DNA from: Streptomyces hyaluromycini
GTDB taxonomy: Bacteria; Actinomycetota; Actinomycetes; Streptomycetales; Streptomycetaceae
Direction: 5' to 3'
DNA: 64,000 nt
NCBI RefSeq assembly: GCF_002217755.1
Contig: NZ_BCFL01000019.1
Location: 742,712-806,711 of the forward strand
The translations under genes and the position numbers were made by a program. Below, piece by piece: positions 16,843 to 23,915 of this stretch. The notes under the pieces were generated by a model. The model did no database searches. It was not told the DNA's origin and saw nothing but the letters and a program-made list of their open reading frames with translations. Numbering within the stretch: position 1 is the stretch's first letter; each line of letters opens with the position of its first letter.

Positions 16843-18123
16843 GTGCCGTCCATCGACGTCGTCGTAGCCCGGGAAATCCTGGACTCCCGAGGCAACCCCA
16901 CGGTCGAGGTCGAGGTCGGCCTCGACGACGGCAGCACGGGTCGTGCCGCCGTTCCGTCCGGCGCCTCCACCGGGGCCTTCGAGGCCATCGAGCTCCGTGA
17001 CGGCGACCCCAACCGCTACCTGGGCAAGGGTGTCGAGAAGGCCGTCCTCGCCGTCATCGAGCAGATCGGCCCGGAGCTCGTCGGCTACGACGCCACCGAG
17101 CAGCGCCTGATCGACCAGGCGATGTTCGACCTGGACGCCACCGACAACAAGGGCTCGCTCGGCGCCAACGCCATCCTCGGCGTCTCCCTCGCCGTCGCGC
17201 ACGCCGCCTCCGAGGCCAGCGACCTTCCGCTCTTCCGCTACCTCGGTGGCCCGAACGCGCACCTGCTGCCCGTCCCGATGATGAACATCCTCAACGGCGG
17301 CTCGCACGCGGACTCCAACGTCGACATCCAGGAGTTCATGATCGCCCCGATCGGCGCGGAGTCCTTCTCCGAGGCGCTGCGCTGGGGTGCCGAGGTCTAC
17401 CACACCCTCAAGAAGGTCCTGAAGTCGAAGGGCCTGGCCACCGGCCTCGGCGACGAGGGCGGCTTCGCGCCGAACCTGGAGTCCAACCGCGCCGCGCTCG
17501 ACCTCATCCTGGAGGCGATCAAGCAGGCCGGTTACGTCCCCGGTGAGCAGATCGCCCTTGCGCTCGACGTCGCCGCGTCCGAGTTCTACAAGGACGGCAA
17601 GTACGAGTTCGAGGGCAAGTCCCGCTCGGCCGCCGAGATGACCGAGTACTACGAGGAGCTCGTCGCCGCGTACCCGCTGGTCTCCATCGAGGACCCGCTG
17701 TTCGAGGACGACTGGGCCGGCTGGAAGGTCCTCACCGACAAGCTGGGCGACAAGGTCCAGATCGTCGGTGACGACCTCTTCGTCACCAACCCGGAGCGTC
17801 TCGCCCGCGGCATCGAGGAGGGCACCGCCAACGCCCTGCTGGTGAAGGTGAACCAGATCGGTTCCCTGACCGAGACCCTGGACGCCGTCGAGCTCGCCCA
17901 GCGCAACGGCTTCAAGTGCATGATGTCGCACCGCTCCGGCGAGACCGAGGACGTCACCATCGCCGACCTCGCCGTCGCCACCAACTGCGGCCAGATCAAG
18001 ACCGGCGCCCCGGCCCGCTCCGAGCGCGTCGCCAAGTACAACCAGCTGCTGCGCATCGAGGAGATCCTCGACGACGCGGCGGTGTACGCGGGCCGCAGCG
18101 CCTTCCCGCGCTTCAAGGGCTGA
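16843..18123 (+). CDS. eno: enolase
   Basis: A 426-aa glycolytic enzyme converting 2-phosphoglycerate to phosphoenolpyruvate. It contains the N-terminal signature ARxILDSRGNPTVEVEV, the loop SGASTG, metal ligands in ALDVAASEF, SIEDPL and GDDLFVTN, the catalytic Lys in LLVKVNQIGSLTE and the enolase signature MSHRSGETED. GTG 16843 is chosen because AAGGAG ends six bases before it; an ATG at 16837 touches the ribosome site. Length and motifs are those of a normal housekeeping enolase. Confidence 0.98.
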   Translation: MPSIDVVVAREILDSRGNPTVEVEVGLDDGSTGRAAVPSGASTGAFEAIELRDGDPNRYLGKGVEKAVLAVIEQIGPELVGYDATEQRLIDQAMFDLDATDNKGSLGANAILGVSLAVAHAASEASDLPLFRYLGGPNAHLLPVPMMNILNGGSHADSNVDIQEFMIAPIGAESFSEALRWGAEVYHTLKKVLKSKGLATGLGDEGGFAPNLESNRAALDLILEAIKQAGYVPGEQIALALDVAASEFYKDGKYEFEGKSRSAAEMTEYYEELVAAYPLVSIEDPLFEDDWAGWKVLTDKLGDKVQIVGDDLFVTNPERLARGIEEGTANALLVKVNQIGSLTETLDAVELAQRNGFKCMMSHRSGETEDVTIADLAVATNCGQIKTGAPARSERVAKYNQLLRIEEILDDAAVYAGRSAFPRFKG

Positions 18124-18150
18124 GCCTCACAGAGTTAAGCCTTAGCCAGT

Positions 18151-18203
18151 CGTACGTACGTCCCCGTACCCGGTCCCGTACCGTGTCCGGGGACGTACGC
18201 ACG
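18151..18203. terminator. inverted repeat between eno and divIC
   Basis: CGTACGTACGTCCCC (18151-18165) and GGGGACGTACGCACG (18189-18203) form a 15-bp stem with one mismatch. There is no T run, so it may be a weak terminator or an attenuator in front of divIC. Confidence 0.5.
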
Positions 18204-18232
18204 TACCAGGGTTGACCCAGGGAGGCGGGGAC

Positions 18233-18709
18233 ATGGCTGTGAAGGACCGGGACCGGTTCTCCACCGCGACCAGGCTCAAGCTGCTCGGCGAGCAGACCGC
18301 GGCCCGGGTCTACCGCTCCCAGACCAGGCGCCAGGCCCGCCGCTCCCGGCTCACCGGCCGCGCGGCGCTGCTCGCGATCGTGCTGTGCACGATGGTCGTC
18401 GCGCTCGCCTATCCGATGCGGCAGTACGTCTCGCAGCGCGCCGAGATCTCCGACCTCGAACGCCAGCAGCAGCAGGCCCGGCAGCGGGTCGAGCAGCTGC
18501 GGGACCTCAAGGCGCGGTGGCAGGACGACTCCTACGCCGAGCAGCAGATCCGGCAGCGGCTGCACTATGTGATGCCGGGGGAGACCGGCTACATCGTGAT
18601 CGCCCCCAGTACGGCCAAGCAGGCGCACGCCTACCGCGGGGCGGCCGACCGGCCCTGGTACGCGAACGTCTGGGACGGCGTCGACAAGTCCGACGCGTCC
18701 GACCAGTGA
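18233..18709 (+). CDS. divIC: septum formation protein DivIC/FtsB family
   Basis: A 158-aa bitopic membrane protein. A basic, Arg-rich cytoplasmic head (residues 1-42) is followed by one membrane helix (ALLAIVLCTMVVALAY), a coiled coil (ISDLERQQQQARQRVEQLRDL) and a C-terminal part with LHYVMPGETGYIVI. This is the layout of FtsB/DivIC, which joins FtsL and FtsQ in the divisome. ATG 18233 follows GGGAGGCGGGGAC. It lies between eno and a DUF501 gene, the usual order in actinobacteria. Confidence 0.93.
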   Translation: MAVKDRDRFSTATRLKLLGEQTAARVYRSQTRRQARRSRLTGRAALLAIVLCTMVVALAYPMRQYVSQRAEISDLERQQQQARQRVEQLRDLKARWQDDSYAEQQIRQRLHYVMPGETGYIVIAPSTAKQAHAYRGAADRPWYANVWDGVDKSDASDQ

Positions 18710-18768
18710 GCAGCAGAGCAGTGGCGCAGTAGCGCCGCAGAGCAGCAGAGCAGCAGAGCAGAAAGACA
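18708..18768. repeat. CAG-rich microsatellite
   Basis: Repeats of agcagagcagc run through the 62-bp gap between divIC and the DUF501 gene. They leave a weak ribosome site (AGACAGG) for the next gene. Confidence 0.7.
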
Positions 18769-18771
18769 GGC

Positions 18772-19296
18772 ATGGAAACGGCTCCTCCCTCCACTCCGCG
18801 TACCGAGCCGACCGACGCGGACGTCGAGGCCTTCAAGCAGCAGCTCGGGCGGCCGCCGCGCGGACTGCGGGCGATCGCGCACCGGTGCCCGTGCGGGCAG
18901 CCGGACGTCGTGGAGACCGCACCGCGGCTGCCGGACGGGACGCCGTTCCCGACGCTGTACTACCTGACGTGCCCCAAGGCCGCGTCCGCCATCGGGACCC
19001 TTGAGGCCAACGGCGTGATGAAGGAGATGACGGCGCGGCTGGAGAGCGATCCGGAGCTGGCTGCGGCGTACCGGGCGGCGCACGAGGACTACATCCGGCG
19101 CCGGGACGAGATCGAGGAGCTGACGGGCTTTCCGAGCGCCGGGGGGATGCCGGACCGGGTGAAGTGCCTGCATGTCCTGGTGGCCCACTCGCTGGCCGCC
19201 GGCCCCGGTGTGAACCCGCTCGGCGACGAGGCGATCGCGATGCTGCCTCAGTGGTGGGCGAAGGGGGCGTGCGTGGTGCCCTCTGCCGGAGACTGA
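18772..19296 (+). CDS. DUF501 family protein
   Basis: A 174-aa cytoplasmic protein. Characteristic segments are DVEAFKQQLGRPPRG, IAHRCPCGQPDVV, FPTLYYLTCPKAASAIGTLE and MPDRVKCLHVLVAHSLAAGPG. Conserved Cys and His in HRCPCG and KCLHVLVAH may bind metal. The family has no established biochemical role, but the gene is nearly always found between divIC and ppx in actinobacteria, as here. Confidence 0.92.
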   Translation: METAPPSTPRTEPTDADVEAFKQQLGRPPRGLRAIAHRCPCGQPDVVETAPRLPDGTPFPTLYYLTCPKAASAIGTLEANGVMKEMTARLESDPELAAAYRAAHEDYIRRRDEIEELTGFPSAGGMPDRVKCLHVLVAHSLAAGPGVNPLGDEAIAMLPQWWAKGACVVPSAGD

Positions 19297-19403
19297 GCGT
19301 CGGACAGCTCACCGTCCCAGGGGGCTCCGCCCCCTGGACCCCCGAGACCTTCGCCCACCCGCCACCCGACTCGGTCGGTTGAATGAGTAAGGAACCCACC
19401 GCC

Positions 19404-20345
19404 ATGACCCGCGTCGCCGCCATCGATTGCGGAACCAACTCCATCCGGCTGCTCGTCGCCGACGCGGACCCCGAGACCGGGGAGCTCGTCGATCTGGACC
19501 GGCGGATGGTGATCGTGCGGCTCGGGCAGGGGGTCGACCGGACCGGGCGGCTCGCGCCGGAGGCGCTGCAGCGGACCTTCGCGGCCTGCCGGGAGTACGC
19601 GGCGGTCATCAAGGAGTACGGCGCGGAGCGGCTGCGGTTCGTGGCGACCTCCGCCTCCCGGGACGCGGAGAACCGGGACGAGTTCGTGCGCGGGGTGCTC
19701 GACATCCTCGGTGTGGAGCCCGAGGTCATCAGCGGTGACCAGGAGGCCGAGTTCTCCTTCACGGGCGCGACCAGGGAGCTGAGCGGCCGCGACGACCTCG
19801 CCAAGCCCTTCCTCGTCGTGGACATCGGCGGCGGTTCGACCGAGTTCGTGGTCGGTGACGCGCACGTGCGGGCGGCCCGGTCCGTGGACGTCGGGTGCGT
19901 GCGGATGACCGAGCGGCACCTCGTGCACGAGGGGCACGTCAGCGACCCGCCCACCGAGGCCGAGACCGCCTCCATGTGGGCCGACATCGAGCGCGCCCTC
20001 GACCTCGCGGAGGAGACCGTGCCGCTGCGCGAGGCGCACACCCTGGTCGGTCTCGCCGGCTCCGTCACCACGCTCTCCGCCATCCACCAGGACCTGCCGG
20101 AGTACGACTCCGCCGCCATCCACCACTCCCGCATCCCCTACGCCCGGGTCCGGGAGATCACCGAGTGGCTGCTGCGGTCGACGCACGCCGAGCGGGCGGC
20201 GATCCCCTCCATGCACCCCGGGCGCGTCGACGTCATCGGGGCCGGTGCCCTCGTCCTCCAGTCGATCATGGAGCGGGTGGGTGCGACGGAGGTCGTGGTG
20301 AGCGAGCACGACATCCTCGACGGGATCGCCTGGTCCATCGCCTGA
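19404..20345 (+). CDS. Ppx/GppA-family exopolyphosphatase
   Basis: A 313-aa member of the sugar-kinase/actin fold phosphatases that remove phosphate from polyphosphate or pppGpp. Visible motifs are AAIDCGTNSIRLLVAD (phosphate-1), TSASRDAENRDEF, VVDIGGGSTEFV (phosphate-2) and GLAGSVTTL. It is the short actinobacterial form without the C-terminal domain. ATG 19404 is preferred over ATG 19383 because AAGGAA lies nine bases upstream. It is part of the eno-divIC-DUF501 run. Confidence 0.92.
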   Translation: MTRVAAIDCGTNSIRLLVADADPETGELVDLDRRMVIVRLGQGVDRTGRLAPEALQRTFAACREYAAVIKEYGAERLRFVATSASRDAENRDEFVRGVLDILGVEPEVISGDQEAEFSFTGATRELSGRDDLAKPFLVVDIGGGSTEFVVGDAHVRAARSVDVGCVRMTERHLVHEGHVSDPPTEAETASMWADIERALDLAEETVPLREAHTLVGLAGSVTTLSAIHQDLPEYDSAAIHHSRIPYARVREITEWLLRSTHAERAAIPSMHPGRVDVIGAGALVLQSIMERVGATEVVVSEHDILDGIAWSIA

Positions 20346-20497
20346 GCGCTCCGCTGGAAGTGCCGCGATGTGCCGTCTGCCGACTGCGGCGCCGTCGTGG
20401 CTGGTCGCGCAGTTCCTCCCCCGGCCTTCGGCCGGGGGTGCCCCCAGCGCCCCCTCGGGGCGCTGCCGAACCGCAGCGCACTTCGCCGGACCCGCTC
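20342..20497 (+). repeat. dispersed palindromic repeat, copy 2
   Basis: Nearly identical to 9841-10012 but with fewer tgccgtc units. It again begins at the stop codon of the upstream gene and contains CTCCCCCGGCC/GGCCGGGGGT (20416-20446). It lies in a 586-bp gap that also contains the Rex site and ndh promoter region. Confidence 0.8.
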
Positions 20498-20594
20498 AGG
20501 CCTGTGCAGCGCCCTCGGCTGAGCAGGTCAGGTCTGCCGATGAGCGGTTTTCCGGTCCGTGACACGCCGTGCCACGGCACCCCGTCGGAAAACT

Positions 20595-20612
20595 TCGTGA
20601 AGTTCTTCACAA
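20595..20612. promoter_or_regulatory. Rex (redox repressor) operator upstream of ndh
   Basis: TCGTGAA-GTTC-TTCACAA matches the Rex consensus TTGTGAA-N4-TTCACAA with one mismatch. Rex releases DNA when NADH rises, and NADH dehydrogenase genes are known Rex targets in Streptomyces. A TTGACA at 20788-20793 may be a -35 box. Confidence 0.8.
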
Positions 20613-20931
20613 GGAATTCGGTGCAGGTGGGGGGTCCGGTGCGGGCTCTTGGGCCGTTCGGGGGCTCAACAGGCTTGAGCGCGTGCTCAGGAGAGCGTCC
20701 AGGGGGTGCTCCGGGAGGTGCTCTTGAGGGTGACATCGGGTGCCCTCACGGTGCCCCCGGAAGCCTGGAGAGGCAGCTCACGCGGCATTGACAACGGGTC
20801 GTATCGGAAGTGGGTTCCCGCTGTTGACCATGACCTGCGTCACGTGAGCGGCGGAGTGTAGCACGGGCCCTGTGGAAGCTTGTGAAGGGGCGCACGAGCG
20901 GCCCCCCTGAGGCGGGTGGATACTCGATGCC

Positions 20932-22311
20932 ATGAGCACCACGGAGCGTCCCAGGATCCTCGTAGTAGGCGGTGGGTACGTAGGCCTGTACGCAGCTCGG
21001 CGCATTCTCAAGAAGATGCGCTACGGCGAGGCGACCGTCACGGTCGTCGACCCCCGGTCGTACATGACCTACCAGCCCTTCCTCCCCGAAGCCGCCGCCG
21101 GCAGCATCTCCCCTCGGCATGTCGTCGTCCCGTTGCGACGTGTGCTGCCGAAGGCGGAGGTCCTCACCGGCCGCGTCACCACCATCGACCAGGACCGCAA
21201 GGTCGCCACGATCGCGCCGCTGGTCGGCGAGTCGTACGAGCTGCCTTTCGACTACCTGGTGATCGCGCTCGGCGCGGTCTCCCGCACCTTCCCGATCCCC
21301 GGCCTCGCCGAGCAGGGCATCGGCATGAAGGGCATCGAGGAGTCCATCGGCCTGCGCAACCACGTCCTGGAGCAGCTGGACAAGGCCGACTCCACGACCG
21401 ACGAGGAGATCCGCCGCAAGGCGCTCACCTTCGTCTTCATCGGCGGTGGCTTCGCGGGTGCGGAGACCATCGGTGAGGTCGAGGACATGGCCCGCGACGC
21501 GGCCAAGTACTACAAGAACGTCTCCCGCGAGGACATGCGCTTCGTCCTCGTCGACGCCGCCGACAAGATCCTGCCCGAGGTCGGCCCCAAGCTCGGCCTG
21601 TACGGCAAGGAGCACCTGGAGAGCCGCGGTGTGGAGATCTACCTCTCCACGTCCATGGACTCGTGCGTCGACGGGCACGTGGTGCTCAAGAACGGCCTTG
21701 AGGTCGACTCCAACACGATCGTCTGGACGGCGGGTGTGAAGCCGAACCCGGCGCTGGCCCGCTTCGGCCTGCCGCTCGGTCCCCGCGGCCACGTGGACAC
21801 CGCCCCGACCCTCCAGGTCCAGGGCACCGACTACATCTGGGCCGCGGGCGACAACGCCCAGGTGCCGGACGTCGCCGCCCGCAAGGCCGGTGTGGAGAAC
21901 GCCTGGTGCCCGCCGAACGCGCAGCACGCGCTGCGTCAGGCCAAGGTCCTCGGCGACAACGTGGTCTCCGGCATGCGGGGCTTCCCGCAGAAGGAGTACA
22001 GCCACGCCAACAAGGGCGCGGTCGCCGGTCTGGGTCTGCACAAGGGCGTCGCGATGATCGTCCTGGGCAAGACGAAGATCAAGGTCAAGGGCCGTCTGGC
22101 CTGGTACATGCACCGCGGCTACCACGGTCTGGCCATGCCGACCTGGAACCGCAAGATCCGCATCTTCGCCGACTGGACCCTCGGCATGTTCCTCAAGCGC
22201 GAGGTCGTGTCCCTGGGTGCCATGGAGAACCCCCGCGAGGAGTTCTACGAGGCCGCCAAGCCGGCGCCGGTCGCCGCCCCGAAGGCCGAGGAGAAGGCCA
22301 AGGCCTCCTGA
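20932..22311 (+). CDS. ndh: type II NADH dehydrogenase
   Basis: A 459-aa FAD enzyme that passes electrons from NADH to menaquinone without pumping protons. It has two dinucleotide folds: ILVVGGGYVGLYAARRI at the N-terminus (FAD) and FVFIGGGFAGAETIGEVED near residue 165 (NADH), and the late FAD motif YIWAAGDNAQV. The basic C-terminal third (KGRLAWYMHRGYHG) fits membrane attachment. A Lys/Ala/Glu/Pro tail closes it. The Rex operator upstream supports respiratory redox control. Confidence 0.93.
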   Translation: MSTTERPRILVVGGGYVGLYAARRILKKMRYGEATVTVVDPRSYMTYQPFLPEAAAGSISPRHVVVPLRRVLPKAEVLTGRVTTIDQDRKVATIAPLVGESYELPFDYLVIALGAVSRTFPIPGLAEQGIGMKGIEESIGLRNHVLEQLDKADSTTDEEIRRKALTFVFIGGGFAGAETIGEVEDMARDAAKYYKNVSREDMRFVLVDAADKILPEVGPKLGLYGKEHLESRGVEIYLSTSMDSCVDGHVVLKNGLEVDSNTIVWTAGVKPNPALARFGLPLGPRGHVDTAPTLQVQGTDYIWAAGDNAQVPDVAARKAGVENAWCPPNAQHALRQAKVLGDNVVSGMRGFPQKEYSHANKGAVAGLGLHKGVAMIVLGKTKIKVKGRLAWYMHRGYHGLAMPTWNRKIRIFADWTLGMFLKREVVSLGAMENPREEFYEAAKPAPVAAPKAEEKAKAS

Positions 22312-22336
22312 CCCCGGTCACCGGTCGCTGAACCAT

Positions 22337-22378
22337 CCGAAGGACCTCCCGCCATCCGTGGTGCGGGAGGTCCTTCGG
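22337..22378 (+). terminator. perfect hairpin terminator after ndh
   Basis: CCGAAGGACCTCCCGC (22337-22352) pairs fully with GCGGGAGGTCCTTCGG (22363-22378), 16 bp around a 10-base loop. Confidence 0.85.
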
Positions 22379-22564
22379 CGTTCCCGGGCGCGGGAGCAAC
22401 AGGGCGGCAACAGGCGGGCAGTAGAACTGGGAGCAGTGCCGGGTAGTGCGTGGTGCATACAACGGTTTTGCCCAGTCGTAACTCCTTTGCGGGACTGCGC
22501 CGCTGCCCTCACGGTGTTTACGTGGTAACCGGCATCCGGGATCGACGTCTTGGAGGTGTGCGCC

Positions 22565-23860
22565 ATGGCCGACGCCGCGTCGCGGCTGAGGAGTGTTGCC
22601 GAGCAGGTACTGGGAGTTCCGCTCCCGGTGCGGCTGCGGGCCTGGGACGGATCCCAGGCCGGACCGCCGGACGCGCCGACGATCGTCGTGCGCAACCGCC
22701 GTGCCCTGCGCCGCATCTTGTTCAAGCCGGGCGAACTGGGCGTGGCCCGCGCCTGGGTCGCCGGCGACCTGGACATCGAGGGCGACCTCTACGGCGCCCT
22801 CGCCGCGATGTCCGGTCTGATCTGGGAGCGCGGGGAGGACGACCGTACGGTCCTCCAGGCCCTGCGCGACCCCGTCGTACGGGCCGGCGTGGGCGAGCTG
22901 CTGAAGCTCGCCGGGCCGCCCGTTCCGCCCGCCCCGCCCCGCGAGGAGGTGCGCAGGCGGAGTCACCTGCACACCCGCCGCAGCGACAAGCAGGCCATCA
23001 GCCACCACTACGACGTGGGGAACGACTTCTACGAGATCGTCCTCGGGCCGTCGATGGTGTACTCGTGCGCCTATTGGGGGTCCGTCGAAAACGCGGAGAC
23101 CCTGGAGACCGCCCAGCGCGACAAGCTCGAACTCGTCTGCGCCAAGCTCGGCCTGACCCCCGGTCAGCGACTGCTCGACGTCGGCTGCGGCTGGGGCTCC
23201 ATGGCGATCCACGCGGCACGGGAGCACGGCGTGAGCGTCGTCGGGGTCACCCTCTCCCAGGAGCAGGCCACGTACGCCCGTAAACGGGTCGCCGACGAGG
23301 GTCTGACGGACCGGGTGGAGATCAGGGTCCAGGACTACCGGGACGTCAGGGACGGGCCGTACGACGCGATCTCGTCGATCGGGATGGCGGAGCACGTGGG
23401 AGCGGAGCGGTACCTGGAGTACGCGCAGAACCTGTACGGGCTGCTGAAGCCCGGCGGACGGCTGCTCAACCACCAGATCGCACGGCGCCCGCAGCTGGAC
23501 GAGTCGACGTACCACGTCGACCGGTTCATCGACGCCTATGTCTTCCCGGACGGCGAGCTCGCCCCGATCGGCACCACCGTCACCCAGCTGGAGCGGGCCG
23601 GGTTCGAGGTGCGGGACGTGGAGCCGATCCGCGAGCACTACGCCCGCACGCTGCGCCAGTGGGTGGCCAACCTGGAGGCCGACTGGCCGCGGGCCATGCG
23701 GCTGGCCGGCCCCGGCCGGGCCCGCGTCTGGCGGCTGTACATGGCCGCCTCCGCCCTCGCCTTCGAACGCAACCGCATCGGCGTCAACCAGGTGCTGGCC
23801 GTCCGGACCCCGGAGTCGGGTGCCTCCGGGCTGCCGCTGCGCACGCGTACCTGGAACTGA
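22565..23860 (+). CDS. cyclopropane-fatty-acyl-phospholipid synthase family methyltransferase
   Basis: A 431-aa SAM-dependent enzyme. The CFA-synthase pattern is clear: QAISHHYDVGNDFYEIVLG, MVYSCAYW, the SAM motif LLDVGCGWGSMAIHAA, VGVTLSQEQ and SIGMAEHVG, with late FPDGELAPIG. Such enzymes add a methylene or methyl group to unsaturated phospholipid acyl chains. ATG 22565 follows GGAGGT by seven bases. It is followed by a bidirectional terminator and a convergent ABC operon. Confidence 0.92.
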   Translation: MADAASRLRSVAEQVLGVPLPVRLRAWDGSQAGPPDAPTIVVRNRRALRRILFKPGELGVARAWVAGDLDIEGDLYGALAAMSGLIWERGEDDRTVLQALRDPVVRAGVGELLKLAGPPVPPAPPREEVRRRSHLHTRRSDKQAISHHYDVGNDFYEIVLGPSMVYSCAYWGSVENAETLETAQRDKLELVCAKLGLTPGQRLLDVGCGWGSMAIHAAREHGVSVVGVTLSQEQATYARKRVADEGLTDRVEIRVQDYRDVRDGPYDAISSIGMAEHVGAERYLEYAQNLYGLLKPGGRLLNHQIARRPQLDESTYHVDRFIDAYVFPDGELAPIGTTVTQLERAGFEVRDVEPIREHYARTLRQWVANLEADWPRAMRLAGPGRARVWRLYMAASALAFERNRIGVNQVLAVRTPESGASGLPLRTRTWN

Positions 23861-23870
23861 CGGCACCGGA

Positions 23871-23901
23871 AAGGGGCCCCACAACGGGCGTGGGGCCCCT
23901 T
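23871..23901. terminator. bidirectional terminator
   Basis: AAGGGGCCCCAC (23871-23882) pairs with GTGGGGCCCCTT (23890-23901) between the convergent methyltransferase and ABC permease genes. Confidence 0.85.
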
Positions 23902-23915
23902 CGCCGTACGTACCG

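Noticed and set aside
22193..23884. 563-aa reverse frame over the methyltransferase
   Set aside because: It is a shadow of the SAM methyltransferase gene, whose motifs are on the plus strand.
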